32,817 nt of DNA from Stenomitos rutilans HA7619-LM2 (GCA_019358945.1 JAHHIE010000069.1:1-32817); one strand, 5' to 3'. Counted from the first letter of the stretch, positions 24,914 to 31,685 are shown. Notes: generated from the sequence alone by a model not told the origin. A program made the numbers and translations.

Positions 24914-24953
24914 AGCAATTGCAGCCTAATAAGCAGGCTCAATTTTCGCATGG

Positions 24954-25011
24954 CATTTTGAGCAAATAACATTTTGCGATATTTACCATTTTGCGGCAAA
25001 TGTCGTATACT
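24954..25011. promoter_or_regulatory. repeated CATTTTG operator sites over a promoter
   Basis: CATTTTG occurs at 24954-24960, 24970-24976 and 24987-24993 (spacing 16 and 17). Two of them are completed to dyads by CAAAT (24963-24967 and 24997-25001). A promoter for the rightward gene fits TTTACC (24982-24987), an 18-bp spacer and TATACT (25006-25011). The sites overlap this promoter, so an RHH-type repressor could block it. Confidence 0.5.
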
Positions 25012-25051
25012 ATTTTAATAAATACAGCTAGCGGAAGCAACTTCTCGATTC

Positions 25052-25344
25052 ATGTTTAGTCACCAACCTCCTTGGACTCCTATCTCCGAAGAAGAGGAAA
25101 CAGTACAGACCCCAGCCAAGTTTAATATTGGCGATCGCGTCTACTGGTGCCATGTTCCTAGTCGGGATTTTGGCATCATAGTAGAGCGATTTTACGGAGC
25201 GGAAGGTAGTATAAAGGCACTGGGATGGCACTACGCCATCCAGCTAGACCCGATAGTCCCTCTTTTGATCACTGCAAAACTGACTATGGCTTTGAGGATG
25301 ATTTGTCCTTGATGGGGCGTGGAGGGGCTGATGCGGTTGAATGA
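25052..25344 (+). pseudogene. SH3/KOW-like small protein, unit 1, frameshifted
   Basis: From ATG 25052 the protein matches unit 3 (28915): FNIGDRVYWCHVPSRDFGIIVERFY and ALGWHYAIQLDP. After LDP, near 25252, the frame shifts by one missing base. In the other frame the sequence goes on as DSPSFDHCKTDYGFEDDL, matching unit 3 (HSPSFAHCKLDYGFEEDL), to TGA 25342-25344. The GDRV...W...DFG strands suggest an SH3/KOW-type beta barrel, often a nucleic-acid or protein-binding fold. As read, the product is cut short with a wrong tail. The restored frame overlaps the HTH gene by 14 bp, exactly as in unit 3. Confidence 0.7.
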
Positions 25345-25597
25345 AGCTCAGGTTCAATTGCTGGAACAGTTTCTGGCGCTACCGCTGCTCCCTCCCGAGG
25401 CTTTCGCTGCTCGCTGGACCCTTAGCTACAGACAAATCAGCCAAATTTGCCACTGTTCAACTTCAACCGTCGAGCACTGGTTTAGCGAGGGCGCAGGAAA
25501 GAGGGCACCTGCCGAGTGTTATCAAAAACTGTTAGCAATCGTTGATTTTCTACTCACTAACAGCGAGTCTATTCGTTATTGGCAGCGGCTTTGGTAA
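25331..25597 (+). CDS. small helix-turn-helix protein, unit 1
   Basis: The protein has 88 residues from ATG 25331, the start that aligns with unit 3 (MRLNEAQVQLLEQFLALPLL against MRLTEAQYQLLRQLLDLPLL). The HTH region is LSYRQISQICHCSTSTVEHWFSEGAGKR, with recognition helix STSTVEHWF, followed by a conserved YQKLLAIVDFLL helix. It is a likely sequence-specific DNA-binding protein and the translational partner of the preceding KOW-like gene. It remains intact although its partner is frameshifted. Confidence 0.7.
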   Translation: MRLNEAQVQLLEQFLALPLLPPEAFAARWTLSYRQISQICHCSTSTVEHWFSEGAGKRAPAECYQKLLAIVDFLLTNSESIRYWQRLW

Positions 25598-25732
25598 TAA
25601 GTTAAGGAATGTTGCATTGGAGGTTGTCAGAATAACAGCCCATTTGTCGTCTCAACAGGGATTCTTTGGGTGTTGTTCTCCCTGACGCCCAAGCAGCTTT
25701 TAATAACGACAGGCGTGTTTCATCGTGCTGTT

Positions 25733-26080
25733 ATGAGTGACTCTAATCAACAATCATTTCCCCCTTTGCCTCTTCCTATCTATTCCGATCCACAACTGGC
25801 TATCACCTCCATTTGTTTCCCAGCGTATCTGCCAGAACAATTTGCATTGCCCAGGTTTGGGATTGGACAAAGGGTTATGTGGTCACAGGTTTCGAGCAAT
25901 GGGTTTGGCAGAATCGTTGGACTTGTGTTTGCCCAAAGTGTTTCCGTTGTTGCAGTTGGCTACCATTACGCGATCGCTCTGGATGAAGACAGCCCCTCAC
26001 GGGCTGACTGTGTAGCAGACTGGGCATTTGAGGATGACTTGGAACTTGTCTCACCTCACATCCACTCAGTCCATAGTTAG
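25733..26080 (+). CDS. SH3/KOW-like small protein, unit 2
   Basis: The protein has 115 residues from ATG 25733 (the frame opens earlier, at 25670, without homology). The core FGIGQRVMWSQVSSNGFGRIVGLVFAQSVSVVAVGYHYAIALDEDSPSRADCVADWAFEDDLE follows the same pattern as units 1 and 3: GxRVxW, a Gly-rich turn, V.AVGYHY and L-D-x-D-S-P-S. It is more diverged and has a longer Pro-rich N-terminus. The HTH gene follows 11 bp after the stop. No RHH gene is attached to this copy. Confidence 0.65.
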   Translation: MSDSNQQSFPPLPLPIYSDPQLAITSICFPAYLPEQFALPRFGIGQRVMWSQVSSNGFGRIVGLVFAQSVSVVAVGYHYAIALDEDSPSRADCVADWAFEDDLELVSPHIHSVHS

Positions 26081-26091
26081 GTGAATAAAGT

Positions 26092-26427
26092 ATGTACCCA
26101 ACGACGGAGCAGTGGCAACTATTTGAGCGTTACAGGACCTGTCCACCCCCCATGTCACCCCAAACGTTTTTACAGAATTGGGAGATTGACTATCCTGATA
26201 TTGCTCGATTAGTTGGTGTGAGCCGACATACTGTAGCGCATTGGTTTAGCACGGGAGCCGGAAGCCGTCCTGCTCCAGAACACCACCGTCGTCGATTGGC
26301 GACGATTGATTTCCTCTGGCGCAATCGCGATCGTATTCCTTACGAGTTGCTGGATGAATGGTGTGGATTGCCAGCAGAGCCAGAGATACTAACAGAGCCA
26401 GAGACAACAGACGAACCGTCAAAGTAA
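26092..26427 (+). CDS. small helix-turn-helix protein, unit 2
   Basis: The protein has 111 residues. The HTH IDYPDIARLVGVSRHTVAHWFSTGAGSR aligns with units 1 and 3 (HWFSxGxGxR signature), with a shared helix RRRLATIDFLWRNRDRIP. An added C-terminal tail is acidic and repetitive (PAEPEILTEPETTDEPSK). It is a probable DNA-binding partner of the preceding KOW-like protein. Confidence 0.7.
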   Translation: MYPTTEQWQLFERYRTCPPPMSPQTFLQNWEIDYPDIARLVGVSRHTVAHWFSTGAGSRPAPEHHRRRLATIDFLWRNRDRIPYELLDEWCGLPAEPEILTEPETTDEPSK

Positions 26428-26462
26428 TTGAGAAAGTTGACAATCACCGCATAACTACTCGA

Positions 26463-26530
26463 CAAATCGATGTCGTGGCGACACAGATCGATTGCTGGAT
26501 GGCAACCAGTCGAGTTCAATGAACAGCAGC
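26463..26530 (+). promoter_or_regulatory. conserved structured leader A upstream of the Trp-rich repeat protein
   Basis: This 68-nt segment matches 46 of 68 positions of 30595-30662, which precedes the paralogous gene. It contains TGTCG-TGG-CGACA (26471-26483), TTGCTG (26492-26497) able to pair with CAGCAG (26524-26529), and TTCAATGAA (26515-26523). Stem positions are kept while the loop sequence diverges. It is a candidate cis-RNA or protein-binding site. Confidence 0.55.
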
Positions 26531-26571
26531 TAATTTTTGCAACTGCACTCTGAGCCTTATTTTTTCCAGTT

Positions 26572-27483
26572 ATGAAGCAATCCAAAAGATTCTCCTCCCC
26601 TGAACTATTTCCTGAGGACCCGCCTGAACTGCCTGACCTGGAACTACCTCTCGCCTGTTGCACTGCTCAAGAAATTGTCGCGGCGCTGATGTTACAGCAT
26701 CACAATACAAGGTTGATGCAGCAGGTGCTCACTGACCTTGAAGCGAACGCTCATACGTGGGACGCATTCCTTCTGGCACCATCCTTGCCAACAGTCGATA
26801 GCAGCGCCGATCGAGGAAGTTTGATGTGTCTGCGAGACTTACAGACTTGCTGGAACGCAGATACACTTTACATCTTGGCTCGAAATGCCAATACTGCAAG
26901 ATCGCTTCAAACAATCGCTCAGGCATGGAATTGCTCAGATATCACCCTCTATCCTCCCAAACGGATGAAACGGTTAACAGGGGTAGAGGGCGCAAAGCGC
27001 TTAATTTCGACGCGTTGGCATTTCCCAGAGAATATTGAGACCAGGATTGATTTTGACCAAATCCCTCATCCTGACTCTCCAAAGTGGGTACTAGATGAAA
27101 TGACTGTCTTGGAAGAGTGTTCACCTCAACATCTGATGGCAGAGTTAATGATAAAAGCCGACTCTAAATGCTTCCACGCACAAACAATCCTAAAGGAACT
27201 GCAAGATTATTCTCATTGGTGGCGCAGCTTCGTGCTGGCACCGCCACTCCCTGACACAAAAACAGGCATGACTAATCGTTTAAATATACTGCAACAATTG
27301 CCCACAGCCTGGCGTGATGATTGCCTTTACATCTGGGCATGGGATGACACCGCTGCCAGAAATCTGCGATTGCTAGCTCAGAATTGGTATTGTGGTGAGG
27401 TTACAGCGATCGCTGGAGATGAAGCTGCTCGATTGCTGAATGTCCCAAATGCCTCCCCGATTATAGTAGTGAGGTGGCTGTGA
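26572..27483 (+). CDS. tandem Trp-rich repeat protein, paralogue A
   Basis: The protein has 303 residues and I recognise no family. It is built of two related halves (about 25-150 and 178-303). Each reads C-T/S-x-Q-x-hh-A-x-Lh, then a short helix, W-x-x-F-x-L-A-P-x-LP, a Leu-rich helix (CLRDL / ILQQL), a W followed by D-x-LYI, a helix with AR, and W-x-C before a final strand ending in RW. No transmembrane segment or known catalytic motif is visible. The conserved Trp and Cys suggest a folded binding domain. It is paralogous to 30689-31585 over the full length, and both carry the same upstream leader. It follows HTH unit 2. Confidence 0.7.
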   Translation: MKQSKRFSSPELFPEDPPELPDLELPLACCTAQEIVAALMLQHHNTRLMQQVLTDLEANAHTWDAFLLAPSLPTVDSSADRGSLMCLRDLQTCWNADTLYILARNANTARSLQTIAQAWNCSDITLYPPKRMKRLTGVEGAKRLISTRWHFPENIETRIDFDQIPHPDSPKWVLDEMTVLEECSPQHLMAELMIKADSKCFHAQTILKELQDYSHWWRSFVLAPPLPDTKTGMTNRLNILQQLPTAWRDDCLYIWAWDDTAARNLRLLAQNWYCGEVTAIAGDEAARLLNVPNASPIIVVRWL

Positions 27484-27613
27484 GCATTAGCTTGCAAGTG
27501 AGTGGCTGCCAATCGCCACCAAAAGGTAACTGGGCTTTGAGCCGGACAAAGACTCCTTTTTCGGTTTAGCCAATGTCCTAGAATAAGGAATAACGTTTGC
27601 TCGGTCTTCCATT

Positions 27614-28399
27614 ATGGACCAGACACTAACTAAACAGGAGATTCCACCTCAGTTTCCTGACCATACCCAACTGCCAGATTCGGATGGGACGTTTGTGAAG
27701 AATTTTCAGGAGCATCCGCAAAGCCTGATATTGACCGATTCGATCGCGCCCGTTCTGCAACGCTTGCACCCCGATGGACAGTACGCGATCGGGCAAGACT
27801 GCGGCATCTATTGGCGGGAGACAGACCCACCGGAACGTGGGGCAGAAGCCCCCGATTGGTTCTATGTCCCGAATGTTCCACCTCGGTTAGGCAGTCAGAT
27901 TCGGCGTTCGTATGTGCTATGGCGAGAGTACATCACGCCCATCATTGCTTTAGAATTTGCATCGGGAGACGGCAGCGAGGAACGAGATCAAACCCCACTA
28001 TCCCGCTTTGAGGCGAGAGAATCTGGTAAGCCTGGTAAGTTCTGGATTTACGAACAAGTGATGCGAATCCCGTACTACGGCATTTACCTGATCACCAGTG
28101 GTCAGTTTGAGTTGTATCACTTAACTGACACAACTTATCAACGGATGAGTCCGAATGAGCGAGGTCATTACAGAATTGCCCCAATGCAGGTGGAGTTGGG
28201 CGTTTGGCAAGGCGTTTACCAGAATCAGCCCGAACAACCTTGGCTGAGGTGGTGGGATGGGCAGGGCAATCTGCTGCTAACGGGACAAGAAGCCGCTCAG
28301 CAAGAGCGCCAGAAGCGATTGCAGTTGACCGAGAAGCTGCGATCGCTCAGTTCTGAGCAACTGGCAGCATTGGGCATTACTCCCGAGGACATAACTTGA
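27614..28399 (+). CDS. Uma2-family endonuclease-like protein
   Basis: The protein has 261 residues with the PD-(D/E)xK fold of Uma2 (DUF820): PDWFYVPNVPP holds the first acid, IIALEFASGDG the Glu strand and KFWIYEQVMRIPYYGIYL the Lys/Tyr helix. The C-terminal tail (EKLRSLSSEQLAALGITPEDI) is typical of cyanobacterial copies. Uma2 genes are present in dozens of copies in such genomes and have been proposed to act on DNA; the role is not settled. The ALEFAS in place of the usual EVxS is a mild variant. The gene is probably monocistronic. Confidence 0.85.
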   Translation: MDQTLTKQEIPPQFPDHTQLPDSDGTFVKNFQEHPQSLILTDSIAPVLQRLHPDGQYAIGQDCGIYWRETDPPERGAEAPDWFYVPNVPPRLGSQIRRSYVLWREYITPIIALEFASGDGSEERDQTPLSRFEARESGKPGKFWIYEQVMRIPYYGIYLITSGQFELYHLTDTTYQRMSPNERGHYRIAPMQVELGVWQGVYQNQPEQPWLRWWDGQGNLLLTGQEAAQQERQKRLQLTEKLRSLSSEQLAALGITPEDIT

Positions 28400-28452
28400 G
28401 CGGTGTGGCGTGATTCGGAAGGTGATTCCTTAAAACTGCACAATGTCTATTA

Positions 28453-28499
28453 ACTTAGGGAATGTTTTTGTCGGGTTGAGCTTGCTTTATTCCCTAAGT
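28453..28499. repeat. TTAGGGAAT inverted repeat F
   Basis: ACTTAGGGAAT (28453-28463) / ATTCCCTAAGT (28489-28499) are perfect 11-bp arms, 25 bp apart. It lies between the convergent Uma2 and RHH copy 2 genes, 34 bp past the RHH stop. Confidence 0.75.
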
Positions 28500-28533
28500 C
28501 ACTACCAACAGAGGGGTAGAAGCGACTCCAGTA

Positions 28534-28743
28534 CTACTGCGCCTCTCCTTCAGAACGGCGTGGTTTCGAGCCAGTTCGTTGGGTCGCTTCATTTTCTTCA
28601 ACGTATTGCTGAACGAACTCTACGATCGCCTCATTCATACTCGTTGCGTTTAAGGCACAAGCTGCTTTGAAGCGATCTCGCAAAGATTTACTGGGCAGGT
28701 AAACCTTGAGAATAGCTCTCTCTTTTTCTTCATCTGTAGACAC
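28534..28743 (-). CDS. ribbon-helix-helix-like small protein, copy 2
   Basis: The protein has 69 residues. ILKVYLPSKSLRDRFKAACALNATSMNEAIVEFVQQYVEE shows the RHH strand (KVYLP), a first helix and a second helix with SMNEAIVEFV as in Arc/ParG-like regulators. The C-terminal tail is charged and probably flexible. It is divergent from KOW-HTH unit 3 across a 171-bp gap with strong TTAGGTG palindromes, which are probably its own operators. Confidence 0.7.
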   Translation of the reverse strand: MSTDEEKERAILKVYLPSKSLRDRFKAACALNATSMNEAIVEFVQQYVEENEATQRTGSKPRRSEGEAQ

Positions 28744-28759
28744 GGCAACTCACAGGTCG

Positions 28760-28853
28760 TGCACCTATTACTGCTTTAGGTGCAATTATCCTCTTAAATT
28801 TCGATAGTTTTAGTTTTAGGTGTATTAGATGCAAATGCATCTAATACACCTAA
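28760..28853. promoter_or_regulatory. TTAGGTG palindromic operators between RHH and KOW-HTH unit 3
   Basis: The perfect inverted repeat at 28816-28833 / 28836-28853 has 18-bp arms starting TTAGGTGTATTAGATGCA with a 2-bp centre. A second dyad is TGCACCTA (28760-28767) / TAGGTGCA (28777-28784). Four copies of the TAGGTG half-site thus lie in 94 bp. RHH proteins bind such repeats cooperatively. The long palindrome could instead form a hairpin or cruciform. Confidence 0.65.
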
Positions 28854-28914
28854 GAGATATAGTTAAGAAGCTAGTCTAACTTGCATTGCCAACTTAAAGC
28901 TTGTACAGGAGAAA

Positions 28915-29208
28915 ATGCAAAATCGAGCTAAGCCAGCACAATCCCTAACGGTATCAGACAACAATTCGTTGCAAGTCCCTAGATTTAACCTAGGCGATCG
29001 CGTTCGCTGGTTTCGAGTGCCAACCCAAGATTTTGGGGTAGTGCGCGATCGTTTCTATTGCTTGGAGAGCAGTGTGCAAGCTGTAGGGTGGCACTACCAA
29101 GTTCAGCTTGATCCTCATAGTCCTTCCTTTGCTCACTGTAAGTTGGACTATGGTTTTGAAGAAGACCTTGAATGCCTTGAGCAGAAGAATTTAAATGAGG
29201 CTAACTGA
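28915..29208 (+). CDS. SH3/KOW-like small protein, unit 3
   Basis: The protein has 97 residues and AGGAG at 28907-28911. The core is FNLGDRVRWFRVPTQDFGVVRDRFY, then VQAVGWHYQVQLDPHSPSFAHCKLDYGFEEDLE. It is a short all-beta barrel by pattern, followed by a conserved acidic end; I do not recognise a named family beyond the SH3/KOW look. It is the intact reference copy for unit 1. The stop overlaps the HTH gene by 14 bp, so the two are translationally coupled and probably work together. Confidence 0.75.
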   Translation: MQNRAKPAQSLTVSDNNSLQVPRFNLGDRVRWFRVPTQDFGVVRDRFYCLESSVQAVGWHYQVQLDPHSPSFAHCKLDYGFEEDLECLEQKNLNEAN

Positions 29209-29458
29209 GGCTCAATATCAACTGCTGAGGCAGCTTCTTGATCTGCCGTTGTTGTCGCCGGATGCTTTCCTAGCGCGGTGGACTTTAACGTATCTAGAGG
29301 TAAGCCAGATTTGCTGCTGCTCAGTTTCAACCGTTGAGCATTGGTTTAGTGAGGGAACTGGACGACGATCGCCCGCTGATAGTTACCAAAAGCTACTCGC
29401 TGTAGCTGACTTCTTGCTGATGCACGGCGAGACAGTGCAGCACGTTTGGCAGAGTTAG
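29195..29458 (+). CDS. small helix-turn-helix protein, unit 3
   Basis: The protein has 87 residues. The HTH is LTYLEVSQICCCSVSTVEHWFSEGTGRRSP, with an adjacent SYQKLLAVADFLL helix; over most of its length it is very close to unit 1. The start overlaps the KOW-like gene. About 8-15 bp after the stop, AAGTTAAGCAATGT (29466-29479) matches AAGTTAAGGAATGT after unit 1, so the duplicated segment extends past the gene. Confidence 0.75.
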   Translation: MRLTEAQYQLLRQLLDLPLLSPDAFLARWTLTYLEVSQICCCSVSTVEHWFSEGTGRRSPADSYQKLLAVADFLLMHGETVQHVWQS

Positions 29459-29498
29459 CCGCAGAAGTTAAGCAATGTAACGCGAGTAATTGTTCATT

Positions 29499-29563
29499 TG
29501 ACAGGTCATCTGTCAGCTTAATAGCAGTTTAGCTAAACCATCCGCTCACTTCACAAATTTGTG
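29499..29563. promoter_or_regulatory. three palindromes upstream of the primase-like gene
   Basis: TGACAG-GTCAT-CTGTCA (29499-29515), GTTTAGCTAAAC (29527-29538) and CACAAATTTGTG (29552-29563) lie in 65 bp, each perfect in its arms. They could be operators for the HTH or RHH proteins of this block, or parts of a replication origin; nothing in the sequence decides between these. Confidence 0.45.
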
Positions 29564-29658
29564 CCGTAACAACAGAACTTGCTTGCTTGAAGAACAATTT
29601 GTCACCAGAATCTGAAAGATACAGATTCATGAAGGGGAGAATAGTTCAAGGGAAATCC

Positions 29659-30579
29659 ATGCGCGTTCAACTCCCACTCCCATTAAAGCAATTCGTTAGA
29701 AGCCAACCCTACCTTTACCAAAAGCTTTGCTTCTGGGCAGGCAAACGAGGGGTAGATGACCCAACTGAACAGGTGAATCAATACCTCACCCAATTGGTGC
29801 TTCAAGCCGATATCGAGGGTGATAATGCCGCCATACTCCAGGAGTGGGCAAAGGTGCTTTCCCCTCAGGAGCGGATCACTCTGGCGCAACTCAGTCCAAT
29901 TCTAATCAGAGATTATCCAGGTGGCTCAGGCTGGTACGCTCTGCAAAAAGGCGAGTACAGCGTCATGGGCGAACCTGTACTGCATGAAATTTGTCATCAA
30001 GGAGTGCCACAGGCAATCATCACCCGTAACCGCTACGATTGCTTGATCCTGAATGCTAGGAACTTGCTGATTGTCGATGTAGACATTGGAGGTCTAGATC
30101 CGGCTGACTATCCAGATTGTGCGGCGAACTGTCAGATTGCCATAAGTGTGCAGCAAGCTCTTGCAACTCTGGACGCGATCGTTCAACAGTTCCCCCATTT
30201 AGGGTTTCGTGCCTACCGAACCCTAAATGGCTTGCGCTACCTCTGCACAACCCGACCCTTCGACCCGTTAAGCCGCACAACCCATCGGTTGATGCACAAT
30301 CTTTACGTTGACCCGTTGTATGGTCGGTTGTGCAAATTCCAGGCAACCTTTCGAGCACGCCTGACTCCCAAACCGTGGCGAGTGGAAATGGATGAGGGGA
30401 CAGGACGGTTCACTTACGATCGCACCACAGGACTGGTGTTGCCAGAACAAACCTCTTACGCGGTTTGCCATTTACTCAAGATTGTTGGACAGATGGCAAT
30501 TCTCCCGCAATTTGAGTCAGCGATCCAAGTGCATGATTCTTTTTGTCGAGTCGAACAGTTAGATCTGGATCTGGCATGA
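29659..30579 (+). CDS. unknown protein, possibly archaeo-eukaryotic-primase-like
   Basis: The protein has 306 residues from ATG 29659, chosen for AAGGGA at 29648-29653; starts at 29629 (ATG) and 29587 (TTG) are also open. A helical N-terminal part is followed by LLIVDVDIGG (hhhDhD), FRAYRTLNGLRYL (a Gly-Arg turn after a strand) and CKFQATFRARLTPKPWR, a highly conserved-looking basic block. The DxD strand and the later Gly-rich turn are reminiscent of archaeo-eukaryotic primase motifs I and II, but no SxH is present. Primase-like is therefore only a hypothesis. It lies after KOW-HTH unit 3. Confidence 0.6.
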   Translation: MRVQLPLPLKQFVRSQPYLYQKLCFWAGKRGVDDPTEQVNQYLTQLVLQADIEGDNAAILQEWAKVLSPQERITLAQLSPILIRDYPGGSGWYALQKGEYSVMGEPVLHEICHQGVPQAIITRNRYDCLILNARNLLIVDVDIGGLDPADYPDCAANCQIAISVQQALATLDAIVQQFPHLGFRAYRTLNGLRYLCTTRPFDPLSRTTHRLMHNLYVDPLYGRLCKFQATFRARLTPKPWRVEMDEGTGRFTYDRTTGLVLPEQTSYAVCHLLKIVGQMAILPQFESAIQVHDSFCRVEQLDLDLA

Positions 30580-30594
30580 AATACACCGACTTCA

Positions 30595-30662
30595 CAAATC
30601 CATGTCGCGGCGACAGAGATGGGTTGCGTCCATCCTGACAATTCTCTTCAATGAAATGCAGC
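30595..30662 (+). promoter_or_regulatory. conserved structured leader B upstream of the Trp-rich repeat protein
   Basis: This is the counterpart of leader A. It contains TGTCG-CGG-CGACA (30603-30615), GGGTTGC (30621-30627) able to pair with GCAGCCC (30658-30664), and TTCAATGAA (30647-30655). The distance from TGTCG to TTCAATGAA is 44 nt in both leaders. Confidence 0.55.
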
Positions 30663-30688
30663 CCCGTATTTGAGCTGCACCATCCCGC

Positions 30689-31585
30689 ATGAATCCATTC
30701 CAGAAACGAACCCTCTCAGACACAGGACTTGATGACATTCTCAATCTCCAAACCGACCTCGTTCATTGCACGGCTCAACAGATTATGGCGACCCTGATGT
30801 TGCATCATCCTGATTCCCCTACTATGGGTCAGGTTTTGAGGGATTTGAGTCATCAGCCGAATTGGTGGGATGCGTTTGCCATGGAACCTCCACTTCCCAC
30901 AACTAGTCAAGCCGCCGACCCTGCCGCTTTGGTGTGCTTACGGGATTTGGGTATGGAGTGGAATACCAATACTTTATATGTGCTGGCACGCGGTCATCAG
31001 TTCGCGCGATCTTTAAAAGCGATGGCTCAAACCTGGAACTGCACCCAGATCACCCTTCTCCCCACTCAGTTGACCGCGCATCTACTAGGCAGGAGGCGCA
31101 GGCAGAGTCTGATTGTGGCATACTGGCAGCGCTCCAGATTTATGACAGAGGAGATGGATTTCGCCACGACCTATGATTTGACCCAACCCCCTCAGTTCGA
31201 TCCGCTGCCGCAACTCGGTGAGTGTTCACCGCAACTGCTGATGGCAGGATTACTGCTGCGGCATGGCTCCCAACGGTTCTGTGCGCCGACCATTCTGCAG
31301 GATTTACAGACACATTGGCAGTGGTGGTATAGCTTTGTTTGGGGACCGGCTTTGCCCAACCCGGAAACCGGATTAGCTAATCGATTACAGGTGCTATGTG
31401 GGTTACCCAACGTTTGGAGTGGGGATTGTTTGTACCTCTGGTCACGCAACCGTGATGCAGCTATTGGGCTGCAAAACCTGAGTCAAAACTGGGCGTGCAA
31501 AACCGTCACGGTTCTTGATAGCCCAGAAACTGCGCGCTTGTTGGCGATACCCAAAGGACCTCCTGTCGTGGTGGTGTCCTGGTGA
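30689..31585 (+). CDS. tandem Trp-rich repeat protein, paralogue B
   Basis: The protein has 298 residues, full-length similar to 26572-27483. The two internal repeats (about 26-145 and 173-298) share HCTAQQIMATLMLHH / ECSPQLLMAGLLLRH, NWWDAFAMEPPLP / WWYSFVWGPALP, CLRDLGMEWNTNTLYVLAR / LCGLPNVWSGDCLYLWSR and AQTWNCTQIT / SQNWACKTVT. No catalytic motif or signal peptide is visible. Its upstream leader is shared with paralogue A. The function is unknown; a two-domain ligand- or protein-binding scaffold is the most one can infer. Confidence 0.7.
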   Translation: MNPFQKRTLSDTGLDDILNLQTDLVHCTAQQIMATLMLHHPDSPTMGQVLRDLSHQPNWWDAFAMEPPLPTTSQAADPAALVCLRDLGMEWNTNTLYVLARGHQFARSLKAMAQTWNCTQITLLPTQLTAHLLGRRRRQSLIVAYWQRSRFMTEEMDFATTYDLTQPPQFDPLPQLGECSPQLLMAGLLLRHGSQRFCAPTILQDLQTHWQWWYSFVWGPALPNPETGLANRLQVLCGLPNVWSGDCLYLWSRNRDAAIGLQNLSQNWACKTVTVLDSPETARLLAIPKGPPVVVVSW

Positions 31586-31593
31586 CGGAGAGC

Positions 31594-31611
31594 AGACACC
31601 TGCCGGTGTCT
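31594..31611 (+). terminator. hairpin between paralogue B and the next gene
   Basis: AGACACC-TGCC-GGTGTCT is a 7-bp stem with a 4-nt loop, 9 nt after the stop codon. No clear U-run follows, so termination is uncertain; it may only attenuate or stabilise the transcript. Confidence 0.35.
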
Positions 31612-31685
31612 TGCCCCGGAATGTGGTGGCCTTATGAGGCTTTAATTTCAATCACGGGTATCTAAAAAGTCGGGGAGGAATGAGA

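Noticed and set aside
26463-30662. Integron attC sites as the meaning of the two shared leaders
   Set aside because: The core-site consensus (GTTRRRY and its complement) is absent, and there is no integrase in the window.
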